From Eremomyces bilateralis CBS 781.70 (lineage: Eukaryota; Ascomycota; Dothideomycetes; Eremomycetales; Eremomycetaceae): a stretch of DNA of 64,000 nucleotides. Shown piece after piece: positions 20,224-30,061 of the stretch; position 1 is the first letter of the stretch; each line of letters starts with the position of its first letter. The DNA is taken from contig NW_022985067.1 in assembly GCF_010015585.1 (NCBI RefSeq), positions 1,006,437-1,070,436 on the forward strand, given 5' to 3'. The position numbers and the translations under genes were made by a program. The notes under the pieces were generated by a model. The model saw only the letters and a program-made list of their open reading frames with translations. It made no database searches and was not told where the DNA came from.

Positions 20224-22063
20224 AGTTCGACCCCTGCCTTCCTGCGCAACCGACAAGCTGCGCACTTCCACCATTTCCAGCAAACCTCTTCCACGCTCTA
20301 TTTCTCCCCCAAAACGGATTAAATTTGAAATTCTACTAAGCAAGACGTAAAATCCCCTACAGTAATCTCCTTCGACCTTTTTTCCAGATCAGTTTCCGTG
20401 TTTTTACGTTGGTAATCTTCCTCCGCAACCACCGGCCTGGTCCTGAGCAGCCTTGATCTCCCTAATGCGTGCGAATCGATCATTCAGGTCTATCTGAAGC
20501 TTCTTTTTCCTTTTAGGTGCTAAAACTGCCTCAAGGTGTGTCTCCAAACTCGCGATTTTGGCATCGGATAACGCCTGGCGGGACTGAAGCAGTCTGATTG
20601 CCTTAGCCGCCTTGCCAAGAACCCTCTTCGTGCCTTTCGCGACGCGACTATGCTTCGATATTACCTTCAGAGCACTGTAAACCTGTTTAGGCTTGACAGG
20701 CGTGGAAAAAGGAGTCGTATGACGCGTTCCGGTAGCTGGTGCGAGCGGCGATGCGGGTGCTAAAAGTGATGGCGGCGGCGGGGGGACCGACCAGTTAACG
20801 AACCGGTTCTGGAGGCCCTTTTCAACGTCAAATGGAACCATGCCTGCAGCTCTCCAGCCTGATCGAATCGTACGGCTACAGAGCCGGTTTTCACGGGCTT
20901 TTGCGTACAATGAGACGAACTTCCTCCGTTTAATTGGTAGGGCCTCGGCGATATAGGCCGCGTTGCGAAGAAGGGTCTTGTCGAACCGCCTCAGTGGTGA
21001 GAAACAGGCGAGATCCAGTGGCTGTAAGATGTGGGAGGTATGGGCAGGTAGGAAGATCACCACCACCTTACTTATCTTGCATAAATAGAGGAAACCCACC
21101 GTGACATGGCTGCCGTGCCCGTCAAGCACCAAAATCCTATATTCCCCCTCCGTCGCGGTTTCCTTGAGGAATAGCTCGCGCAGCCACTTCACAGCGATGT
21201 TATTCGAGGTCCATCCGTTCGGTGACACGTCGTAAAACCAATTTGGCGCGTCTGACGGGAACCAGGAGCTCTGGATAGAAGCTCCTTTCTGGATCACGGC
21301 TGGGCTAAGCGCCCGCCCTGTCGCGGACACCGTTTCGATTACGGAGATCCATTCCCTATTTTCCTGGCCCACCAAGGTGGCGACCGCCTTCTGGGAGTCT
21401 GCGATAACCACAGAATTGGATCCTATCCCTAATCCTATGCCCACTTCATCCATATTATACGTATCGTCGGGGTGGACATCGTGCTCGACCACCGCCTTGT
21501 GAAAATGGTCGTAAAACCGTCGAATGTTTTCCTCCATTGCGGCATGGTGGCGAACAGCATCTAAATTCTTGCCTAAGCAGGCTTTGACGCGTGGATTTCG
21601 GTGAAGGAAGCGAGGAATCCAATTCTTCCCAAAGGGGCTCTGGTCGGCCTGGAGGTCAAGGACTCGCGCAGCCATTTCCCGTACACGGGCGTGGGTAGGG
21701 GGAAATCCTTGAGCATCCGACTCAAGGATCCAGTCTGTTAAACAGGTCTCTTGATCCGGTGTAAGGCGTTGATTGCCCTGTTGGGCGATAGACCGTGAAG
21801 CAGAGCCTTTTAGGCGAAGGCGTAGGGTAGATTCGCTAACTTCAAAGAGCCGGGCGGCATCTCGAATTGAGTTAGCCTCGCCATCAGCAAAAGCACGTAA
21901 GGCACCTGATATCCGTTCATTGTGAGATGCCATATTAGGAAATAAAATTTATTATATAAATAACGCGTGTCTGGGGGGTTTTAACGCGTCTTGGATGGCG
22001 GTGGTCCAAAAGATGGTTGGTGGGTGCACAGGAAGGCAGGGGTTGAAGTTGAACCGTTGAACT
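20224..22063 (-). mobile_element. Pogo/Fot1-type DNA transposon with intact transposase
   Basis: The element is 1,840 bp and flanked by TA (20222-20223, 22064-22065). On the right (minus-strand reading) the TIR begins AGTTCAACGGTTCAACTTCA, then ACCCCTGCCTTCCTG. The left TIR begins AGTTC, then GACCCCTGCCTTCCTG, so it lacks about 14 bases just inside the terminus. The single frame inside is unbroken. It is inserted in the coding part of SDR copy 1. The TIR start AGT(T)CAACGG resembles the relic at 13123. Confidence 0.9.
20404..21933 (-). CDS. Pogo/Fot1 family transposase, full length
   Basis: This is a single 509-residue frame. A psq-type helix-turn-helix (about 1-45: ISGALRAFADGEANSIRDAA, then ESTLRLRLKG) is followed by a CENP-B/Tc5-type DNA-binding domain (about 55-135: LTPDQETCLTDWILESDAQG, then WIPRFLHRNP). 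The DDE_1 catalytic domain has TYNMDEVGIGLG, ILVLDGHGSHVTVG and LPAHTSHILQPLDLACFS, so all three acidic positions appear present. The C-terminus is basic with a coiled-coil-like run (KRKKKLQIDLNDRFARIREI). Length matches intact pogo/Fot1 enzymes. It cuts and pastes its element at TA targets. No stop or frameshift is seen, so it could still be active, subject to the damaged left TIR. Confidence 0.92.
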   Translation of the reverse strand: MASHNERISGALRAFADGEANSIRDAARLFEVSESTLRLRLKGSASRSIAQQGNQRLTPDQETCLTDWILESDAQGFPPTHARVREMAARVLDLQADQSPFGKNWIPRFLHRNPRVKACLGKNLDAVRHHAAMEENIRRFYDHFHKAVVEHDVHPDDTYNMDEVGIGLGIGSNSVVIADSQKAVATLVGQENREWISVIETVSATGRALSPAVIQKGASIQSSWFPSDAPNWFYDVSPNGWTSNNIAVKWLRELFLKETATEGEYRILVLDGHGSHVTVGFLYLCKISKVVVIFLPAHTSHILQPLDLACFSPLRRFDKTLLRNAAYIAEALPIKRRKFVSLYAKARENRLCSRTIRSGWRAAGMVPFDVEKGLQNRFVNWSVPPPPPSLLAPASPLAPATGTRHTTPFSTPVKPKQVYSALKVISKHSRVAKGTKRVLGKAAKAIRLLQSRQALSDAKIASLETHLEAVLAPKRKKKLQIDLNDRFARIREIKAAQDQAGGCGGRLPT

Positions 22064-22380
22064 TATAGGGTGCGCCTTCAGCGTTGCATAATCTCGAATG
22101 TCGCACCTAGTAGGCATTGTAAGGACAAGTCGCGAAACACGGGCAGCAAACTGCACCTAACTCACTTGGAATAGGCTGTTTTCACACCATAGCTCGAGAG
22201 ATAGTGGAACTCCTCGTCTGGTTTATCATGAATATCAATGGCTATGATATTCGCACCGAGCTCTGCCCTCGCGAAGCTCAAGCCCAACCCTCGACCAGCA
22301 CCCGTAATGACGATAGATCTGTTACGAAGTGAGAACTTCTTGAGGACGGATGATTGTGGCTGCATGCTTGTCAACGTCAA

Positions 22381-22931
22381 TATTTGTTCTGCTTTCCAGG
22401 GAGTCTTCGACTAGGCCACTTACGGTTTTCCCTTACCATATTGAATTTAAACACGACTGGAGCATCAAGAAGCGCCGCAACGCCAGACTTCAGGCGCCAC
22501 GATTCATCCTAGTGAGAGCATTACCGTACTGGGACCAGGAGGGGTCTCCCTCTGAACGGAGGCCCCGCACTGGCCCCGCAGCGTACCCCCTGATGCGCTA
22601 GACCTGCTACCTCCTCACACTTCTCCGTCCCCAATCTATCATATCACGAGAATCTTTTTGGGCTAACTTTGGTCATTTTTGGTGTAGCAATGATTGGGAC
22701 ACTTGCCTGGGTGGGCCGTTTATCAGCGAAAGGCGCCATAGGATGGACCGTATATAAGCTGACTTGTTGGCGGATGCTCTGGATTCAATCTTCTTTTGGG
22801 GGTTCTCTGTGCAGTCATCCCACCTCGTTTCCTGTGTTATCAAATTAGCCATCGCGGCCTTCCACTCTCTCAACTAGTGTCATCTCTCAAGGAAACCGGG
22901 GTCTCATATCCGCGAGTCACAGTCGTTCGAA
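22381..22931. promoter_or_regulatory. Shared promoter region of the two divergent SDR genes
   Basis: The 551 bp lie between the start of SDR copy 1 (minus) and SDR copy 2 (plus). A TATATAA at about 22750-22757 lies some 180 bases upstream of copy 2. No convincing operator-like repeat was found. Confidence 0.45.
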
Positions 22932-23951
22932 ATGGCTGCCAAATCCGAAACTGCCGTCCCAAGAAACGCAGATTCATATCTCCATAACAATGTTTTCGAC
23001 CTCTTCTCTCTAAAGGACCGCGTTGTCATAATCACGGGCGGTGCTAGGGGGATTGGACTGGCTCTTGGGTTTGCCGTTGCAGAAGCTGGGGGATCCGTTG
23101 CGATCATCGATGCGGCGCCGCAACCCCACGAGCATTACAAAAAACTGCAAGAAATATGCAAGGCTGAGTTCTATCAGTGCGTTCTCAAAAAGATCAGCAC
23201 GCCATAGTCCCAGAGGCATGCTAACATGTCTTCTTTTTTCAGATCAGATGTGACCGATTATGAGAAACTGCAGGCAACCTTTGATAAGATTGTCGAGGAT
23301 TTTGGACGAATAGACGGCCTGTATGGGATGTCAGGTCTCAATAAAGCGTCAAGCTGACCAGGCTTTCAGTATCACGGCGGCAGGCGTATGCCCCGACCAG
23401 GCCTTCTTAGATCGAGATCCGAAAGACGTGGAGCGCACCTTCAAGATCAACGTCTTCGGCACCTACTTTGCAACTCAGTTGGCTGCGAGACAGATGGTGA
23501 AGCAGGGGAGGCGAAGTGCAGCTCCAACGTCAGGCGCTGGATCGGTTGTCCACATTGCCTCCGTCTCTGCACATGAAGCCCCCAAACTCCAGCTGACGAG
23601 CGATTACTCTTCGAGCAAGGGTGCAGTCCTTGGTCTGACGCATCAGCTTGGATCGGAGCTGGCAAGTATGGGTGTAAGGGTGAATAGTATCTCCCCAGGG
23701 TAAGTTCTCTTTCTGGTATAACCGTTGGCCCACAGTCGCTAATCGTCAGTAGATACATCTTGACGGATATGAGTATGGCCCTTCTCGAGCAAAGGAAGGA
23801 TGTAGGCGAGGTGTTTGTAAACGCGCCAGCCATGAAACGGATGGGGGACCGCACCGACTTGAAAGGGGCTGCGGTTTACCTGCTAAGCGACGCCAGCGCG
23901 TACATGACTGGTAGTGAGATGCTCATTACCGGAGGTTTGCACGTCACGTAG
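22932..23951 (+). CDS. Short-chain dehydrogenase/reductase (copy 2, intact)
   Basis: Four exons join in frame: 22932-23176, 23243-23320, 23370-23699 and 23753-23951, giving 283 residues. The classical SDR pattern is complete: [16 protein letters not shown] (cofactor loop), D at [36 protein letters not shown], then [12 protein letters not shown] with the catalytic Ser and DYSSSKGAV with Y-x3-K, followed by VNSISPG and a C-terminal [19 protein letters not shown]. The acidic residue after the second strand suggests NAD preference. The nearest family type is polyol/sorbose-reductase-like SDRs; the substrate is unknown. Its divergent paralog is dead, so this copy alone can carry the activity. Confidence 0.9.
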
Positions 23952-24436
23952 AAGCGTTGAGAAAGTAATATCCTTCTCTCTTCGATATCTGAAACAAAAG
24001 CTTGAATTGGCATTGCGTATCTTCGTATTCTGTCGTATGTGAGAGGTGACTATACGCCCCCTGCCTAGCGCGAGCTTGATACCTGTGGATGTGAGGCGCG
24101 GTTTCAGATGCGTGTTGACGGTTTTGTTCCTCCGCTGGAGTTCCACAAGGGTGTGCCGTTCTTCTGCCGACCACATGCATTTACGCATTGTGTGAGGGGG
24201 AAGAGAGGGGGTGGGTGGCGCTAGAGACTGGCCCATTGAGCGGCACTTCGAGTTTGCCATCGATCAGTGGAACATGGCAGTCGCAAGTGCATCTTGCTAC
24301 ACCATAGCATCAGGCGAACATCGTAAGCTATGCTATGCATGTTTATGTAGCAGAACTCAGTCAGATTTGGGCGTCGCGCAGATTCTTGCTCTATCCACTG
24401 TTCCCATGTTAAACCGTTAAAACCGGGGCTCGCGGG
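23952..24436. other. Spacer downstream of SDR copy 2
   Basis: Minus-strand frames up to 125 codons occur, but none has a recognisable domain. No repeat is seen. Confidence 0.4.
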
Positions 24437-25298
24437 CTAGTGATTCTCCGCCGCAAGACCAATGTCGCGAAGGCAATGAACGAGCGACTGTCTAAGGGCA
24501 AATGATTGCTGGAGCAAGTCGACGAATTTCCAGGTGGCGTACCCAACCAAGATCGGTAAAGTCTTGATGGTGTCGAGCGGAGCCCACGGGCCATATCGTG
24601 CAGATGGCACATCTTCTCTCGGAGAGAACTTGTACGGGCGGATCAAGGAACGAACCTGCGGCCCAAAGCTCGTTTCTTCGCGTCTCTAGCTCGAAAAGAC
24701 GATTGAATTTGCTGCGTTGAAAGTGCTGATTGCTTCATTCTCTGCGGGAGCAGAGGGCAGCCAAGTGCTGAATGGAGTACCAATACCATTGGCATCGAGC
24801 ATATCTGTACCCTGGGAGTCGCGAACACTGCCAGCGGCATCCGAATCAGTGCCAGGACTAGGAGACCAGCGGGTGGGAAGGCTCACCCCGTCCATAAAGT
24901 TTAGAAACTTCAAGAAGACTGCGCTACGAACCCATCTTCTGCACGAAACCCGTCGCTGACGGGGACGTCGACAGCCGGTCCACGCCGGGCTCTTCCAAGT
25001 GATGATACTTCGTCGTTCCCATGTTTATAGATCCGCCGATGCTGAGTAAGGAGGTCACGGCGAGAGAAGGTGGTTCCACAATCGCATTCAAACGGTCTTT
25101 CCTTGGTATCTGCAGAAAGACATCAGCCGAACTGATAGAGATAGGAGAGAACAATATTGATTGGAATGAATGTGGCATGTTCATGGATTTAATTATTATC
25201 ACTGACGTATTCTAAGATGCCTCGTCAGGTGTTCTGTACGCTTGAAATGGCGTTGGCAGTAGCTGCAAGATTTTCCATGTCTCGATCAGAGGTATGCA
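24437..25298 (-). pseudogene. C2H2 transcription-factor fragment
   Basis: Two zinc fingers can be read on the minus strand. The first is at about 25285-25215: SCSYCQRHFKRTEHLTRHLR. The second, after an intron, is at about 25095-25025: RPFECDCGTTFSRRDLLTQH and RRIYKH. Downstream the frames contain VKFLNFMDGVSLPTRWS and GIGTPFSTWLPSAP, then RPYKFSPREDVPSARYGPWA, with stops and frame changes. The two-finger start followed by a linker is the layout of fungal C2H2 pathway regulators. The N-terminus is cut exactly where the foldback element at 25299 begins, and no continuation is found beyond it. Confidence 0.65.
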
Positions 25299-25628
25299 TC
25301 AGGCGGTTGCATATATTGTTACATTGCTTGGCGTGCAACTGGCAAAAAAACTGCCAAATTTGAGTAATAACGACTTTTGCAATCCAAAACCACCAAAACC
25401 TACCAAAATCTACCAATATCAAGTTTCCTTAATTGCCGCTTACCACAAGAACTAATTATAATAAAAATAATATCGTTCAATAGCTTGGAACTTGGCGGAT
25501 TTAATGATATTATTTTTATTAAATTAGAAAACGTTCGAAATATTCGATTGCAAAAGTCGTTACTCAAATTTGGCAGTTTTTTTGCGAGTTGTACGCCAAG
25601 CAATGTAACAATATATGCAACCGCCTGA
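25299..25628. repeat. Foldback MITE
   Basis: The ends TCAGGCGGTTGCATATATTG (25299) and its complement ending at 25628 form inverted arms of about 80 bases (TTACATTGCTTGGCG..., then GGCAAAAAAACTGCCAAATT). A second inner inverted repeat (AATAAAAATAATATC with GATATTATTTTTATT) flanks the centre. There is no coding capacity, and the sequence is AT-rich inside. An obvious target duplication was not found. It sits at the 5' edge of the C2H2 gene fragment. Confidence 0.8.
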
Positions 25629-26279
25629 TTGGGCACTTCGCTAAAGCTAGACGTGCCCAGGGAGTCAATTGAATGCTGCTACCTGTACTATACGGAGTCC
25701 GATCAGCCAAATCACCCCAAATCCTAGCAGCTCCAGCAGCAAAACGACCAGATTGAACTAATAATGCACATGATGATCCGCAGAAAAGCCAAGGTAAGAG
25801 GTCATTTTAGAATATGGAAACTAAATAAACGTTCTACACTATTACCGAACGCCTGAACGTCAGAAGCAGAAAACGCTTTCGACAGGTAAATATTGAGAGT
25901 TGAGATAAGAGTTGCATTTGCTGATGTTCCAGCTAGGTGTCTGTGGATAGGGAGAACTATATGTATGCAGTGGCTGGGACGCAGGTCCCATGACCCCCTC
26001 CACAGTGCAAACCCCGCTGGCATATCCGGAGTGCCGCCTGACAACTGATAAGTAGCAGAGCTGTGGACATTCTTCGCTCAGCCGAACTCTGACCTGAATT
26101 GGCGACAATTCTTGGGTGATACACGTCGATGTTCATTGGTATTGGGCATTTGGGCTTTGCCGCATAAGCGACGTGCTAACTATCAATATTCACGCGCAGT
26201 TGCAGCTTCGACAGGATGCTACCCGGCAGCAAGCAAAGCCTCGTATGCGGTCTTGGAATCGATGCATCTCAGCATTGAT
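25629..26279. other. Spacer between MITE and amidase relic
   Basis: Frames of about 80 codons only, without recognisable domains. No continuation of the C2H2 gene fragment is visible. Confidence 0.4.
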
Positions 26280-27790
26280 ATTTCTCCAGTCAAATGTGGA
26301 TTGCCATGCATGGCCGGCATCAAGAATCTTTTGCTACTGCCACAGTCCACTCACCAATTGCATCCCAACAGGCGGCTGGATCGCATGGTTGTCCTTTGCT
26401 GGCAAGGAGCCGATGGGAATGGTCATGGCCGGATGTCCCGTAATGTTGAAGATTGCAGTGTTGATGGAAAGGCCTACGCTAGGCTTCAAAGCCTTCAGGG
26501 GCGATTCCCCTTGTCTCCCGTCCACATGCTTCGGCGCGACGCACGGCGTCGTGGGCATGACAACCATATCGTACGTCTTGAAAAGCTTCTCATACGAGTC
26601 TGTGAGCAGCTGCGCTAGGTTAAGGGTCTTTGCGTAGAGACCAGGAAAGTTCTTCGCCAGGTACAGTCCGTTGATCATCGTATTCATCGTTGCGGGAAAT
26701 AGCCGCTGGAAGCTGGCATTAGTCCAAGGGAGGCGCGCTTCTTCAAATTCCGTAGGATACAAACCCCTTCGCCCGTGCTGAAGCCCCAAAAGGTTAAAGG
26801 CTCCTGGGATGTGTTGCTGAATCGCCCAAACAGCCGGCCCCTCCATATGGCACGGTACCGAGACCTGCTCGACGATGGCTCCGAGCGTCTCGAACCTGCG
26901 TGCAGCGCGCATGACGAGGTCCTTGATTGGGGGACCAACCAGCTGGTGCTCGAATCCTTCCACCAGTATCCCAACCATGAAGCCTGTGGCGCCGCTCAAC
27001 GTAGGGCGTAGAGACTCGGTAAAGGAGGCCGAGCCACGAGGCGGTGCTCCGAGTATACGGTCATCAAGCTTATCCTATCCGCTAAGCGCTCCAACATGAT
27101 GCTACTTCCAATACTGTCCTTGCGATCGGTCGGGCATAGTCGTTGACTACATCGCCGCTCGTGATGCCGGTGTAGGGAACCAAGCCAAGCGTTGGTTTAG
27201 TCCAACATCTGGCAAGTTTGTTAGCCAAAGGTCTCTGCTTCAATTTGCAGCATTGACGTACAACCACAGAATGCCGCTGGAATTCCGATACTCCCACCTT
27301 AGTCTGCACCAATCGCAATGTGAACATGACCTGCCCCGACCAAGGCTGCGCCGCCGGAGGTGCTGCCACCAGAAGAATAGCCTTCTGCAAGGGGATTCTC
27401 TACGACGCGCTGGGCGCTTGTAAAGGACCAAGTCGAATTACCGAAGTTCTCGCAAGTAGCAGTGCCTACTACCTCTGCACCCGTGTCCAATGCTCGCGTG
27501 ATAACGATCGCATCCCTTTGCGGAGTCCATGGAGCAAACGCGTTGGTTCCAAAGAACTGCAGCACTCCCGCTACTACGATGCAGTCTTTCAGGCAAACGG
27601 ACTTTCCCTTCAGCGGTCCACCGCTTGGGTTGCCTCTGATGTGGAATACTTGGGCCTAGGCATGTCTGAGGACATTTTCCTTATCTGACGGACGGTAAAT
27701 ATTTCCTCGAGGGTATTCTGGCGAGTCGGAGGGCCTTTGGTAATCTGACAGCCGACGGATCTTCTCTGCACAATCATGAACGGCAGCTAA
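26280..27790 (-). pseudogene. Amidase-signature family pseudogene
   Basis: The minus-strand order is that of an amidase: GNPSGGPLKGKSVCLKDCIV (catalytic Lys region), then GATCENFGNSTWS-like sequence, the signature GYSSGGSTSGGAALVGAG, IAIGAD-stop-GGSIGIPAAFCG, then KPTLGLVPYTGITS, and a long C-terminal part ending HPAMTIPIGSLPAKDNHA and MQLVSGLWQ-stop-QKILDAGHAWQ. At least three in-frame stops are seen (before AQVFHIRGNP, within the signature, after GLWQ), plus a one-base loss at the VGL-KPTLG junction. Several stops are one transition from a sense codon. The amidase would have hydrolysed small amides such as acetamide or a pathway intermediate. Together with the SDR and hydrolase relics it suggests a decayed cluster. 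Confidence 0.85.
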
Positions 27791-29002
27791 AACAGCTGGC
27801 GATAGTCTCCGGACTCTTCTAGAGTTATGCCATCATTGATGCTAATTGATGCTAGAAGCAACTTGGGCTTTTCGATCGCTATTAGGCTAGTGCTACGTGA
27901 GGTAAGCATTCAAGCTCTGTAGATTCGATTCTTATCTTCACATACTCTAAGGGAGAATTGAAGAAGACCGACATGTTCCGTCGGAAGTGTGTGGCCGTCG
28001 GAAGTGTATGTGGTTGATAGGCCGACTAGCTGGCAGACGTCTCGATTTCTCAGCCTCTGAATGGTGGATCTAGCGATAGAGTAAGCCTCATTACATAGTA
28101 GCCTCCTAGTCATCGGCGCTTTGCTGCTGAACGTGGTGAATCTTTCCTTATGGATAGGATCTGGCAGGAATTTGAAGAGGCTATCAACGCGATGCTCGAT
28201 AGGATAGTATAATTTTTATCTCGCTACGGTATCTCAATGGCATCTCAAAATAATTGAGATCCTGTTGAGTATTGACTGGGTACGTCAACGTGCTTTGGTT
28301 CTGCCCCTAGCGGCCCCTCATGGCCTAAAGTTTGGAGAACCCCATAAGATCCTCCCCAAACAACCCCAACTACTAACGTCAACTAACTAACTAAGTTAGA
28401 TAAACGGTATTTTCAGGCCCAAGAGGGTCAGGACAATACTGTAGATGGGAAGATCAGATCTGGGGTTTTCTTTAGAACATTGTACCAAGCAAAGCCGCGT
28501 GCAATAGTAATTCTTACATACTTATCCATATTACCAATACATTTCGGGAGCGAAACGCCCTTTATCGGATATGCTGCAAAGAGGTGTGATATGAGATACC
28601 CTGGAACGTCCAGGGTTTCGCGCCATTCTTCAGCCCACTACTACTCCACCCAACCGTGCAGTGAACTCTCCAGGTGTTGGCAAGGGAATCACAGAGCCCG
28701 GCAACGGGTTGGAGTCCCATTGGGTAGTAGATAAGTTTTGCGTCTGCCTACTACCAGCTTGACTAGCCAGAGATCCAATTATCCTGCACTCACTAACCGA
28801 GCCATCACCTGCAAACCTGCCATTAGTGTCATGGAATGACGATGGGGGGAAATGCTATCTGCGGGGCCTCCGTAGAGTTTCTGGCCCAGCAAAATATATC
28901 TACAGTTCCCCATTCTGCCCTTTGGGCTGACCTCAACACCGATTGCTTTACGTATTCTTTCGGAATATATTGTCTCAGCTGTATCGAACCAGGTCATTCG
29001 CA
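27791..29002. other. Gene-free stretch upstream of the deacetylase
   Basis: Only short frames occur. An ACTAACTAACTAAGTTAG block (28382-28399) resembles the one near 19350. The last 200 bases should contain the deacetylase promoter. Confidence 0.45.
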
Positions 29003-30061
29003 ATGGGGAAGAAGCGAGTTCTCATCTCGTACGGTGTCGATGTTGATGCGGTTGCGGGATGGCTGGGCTCGTACGGGGGAGAGGACAGCACAAACGACAT
29101 AAGTCGAGGAATCTTTGCCGGAACTGTGGGCACGGAGCGTCTGCTTAGGATGTTTGCAAAGTATAACATTCTGACGACGTGGTTCATTCCTGGGCACAGT
29201 TTGGAGACCTTTCCGGAGGAGATGGCGGCGGTTCGAGACGCCGGTCACGAGATTGGACTGCATGGATATAGCCATGAGAACCCCAAGGACATGACTATCG
29301 AGCAACAGCGAGCAGTGCTGGATAAGACGTATCGAATGCTGACGGATTTTGCCGGAAAGCCTCCCCGAGGAAGCGTGGCGCCGTGGTGCGTCTTGTTTCA
29401 GTCCACCGCCGCACCGCAGCCACTGACCAGACTATTTTAGGTGGGAAACAAGCAAAGAGGGGGCCGAGCTACTACTCTCATATGGTATCGAGTACGATCA
29501 CAGCTTGAGCCATCATGACTGTCAGGCTTATTACCTTCGCACTGGAGATTCCTGGACCAAGATTGACTACTCCAAGAAGGCCGAGGAATGGATGAAGCCA
29601 TTGGTCAAAGGCCAGGAGACTGGCCTTGTAGAGATTCCTGGGAACTGGTACATCGATGATCTCCCCCCAATGATGTTTATCAAAGCCTCGCCCAACAGCC
29701 ACGGCTTCGTCAATGCTCGAGACGTCGAAGATATTTGGCGAGATCATTTCGACTACTTTTACCGCGAGTACGACGAGTTCATCTTCCCCATATCGATCCA
29801 CCCTGATGTGTCTGGCCGGCCCCACGTCATTGCTATGCATGAGAGGTACGTTATTCATTACCGCACCAGAGAACACAACCAAGCATTCTAGCAATCTGAC
29901 ATCGCAATCGCAATCGCAGACTCATTGAGCATTTCAAGAAGCACGAAGGGGTCGAGTTTGTTACCATGGAGCAGATGTCGGACGAATTCAAGAAGCGGAA
30001 TCCTCCTCCGCCGGGAACACTCATGCCCGCAGCTCCTGGTGCAATGCTTGCAAAGAAGTAA
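29003..30061 (+). CDS. Polysaccharide deacetylase (PgdA-like, NodB fold)
   Basis: The exons are 29003-29385, 29441-29845 and 29920-30061, giving 309 residues. The NodB fold motifs are visible: [20 protein letters not shown] (general-base Asp), the metal motif [12 protein letters not shown] (H-x3-H), [13 protein letters not shown] (motif 3 Arg region) and [17 protein letters not shown] near the end with the late His. There is no signal peptide and no chitin-binding module, so it is more like the cytosolic HpPgdA-type family than secreted chitin deacetylases. The family removes acyl groups from polysaccharides or hydrolyses cyclic imides; the substrate here is not known. All splice sites are consensus-like. 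It is one of few intact enzymes in the decayed half of the window. Confidence 0.88.

Larger units (their letters stand above)
19580..22380 (-). pseudogene. SDR dehydrogenase gene (copy 1) interrupted by a pogo element
   Basis: The minus-strand start at 22380 reads KKFSLRNRSIVITGAGRG, the Rossmann TGxxxGxG motif, up to KTAYSK, then an intron. An exon CDIRDYATLKA runs into the transposon at 22063. On the other side the gene resumes with AAIIVDNPFMEHTVDDMN, an intron, then the catalytic part VICISSTAGHKAVFP and AYVCSK (Y-x3-K), and finally PEELDGAVGYLMSDASSLVTGN and a shifted NFNIDGGSG end. The segment expected between LKA and AAII (about 15 residues) is missing, so a deletion accompanied or preceded the insertion. 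At least one frameshift exists near the end. It is paralogous to the intact SDR at 22932 and transcribed divergently from it. Confidence 0.85.

Noticed and set aside
19779-20339. 186-codon plus-strand frame
   Set aside because: It runs antisense to the SDR pseudogene and across the transposon end; no domain.
28640-28735. Possible tRNA-like stretch
   Set aside because: It contains GTTGGAGTCCCA-like sequence, but no cloverleaf with acceptor stem could be folded by eye.
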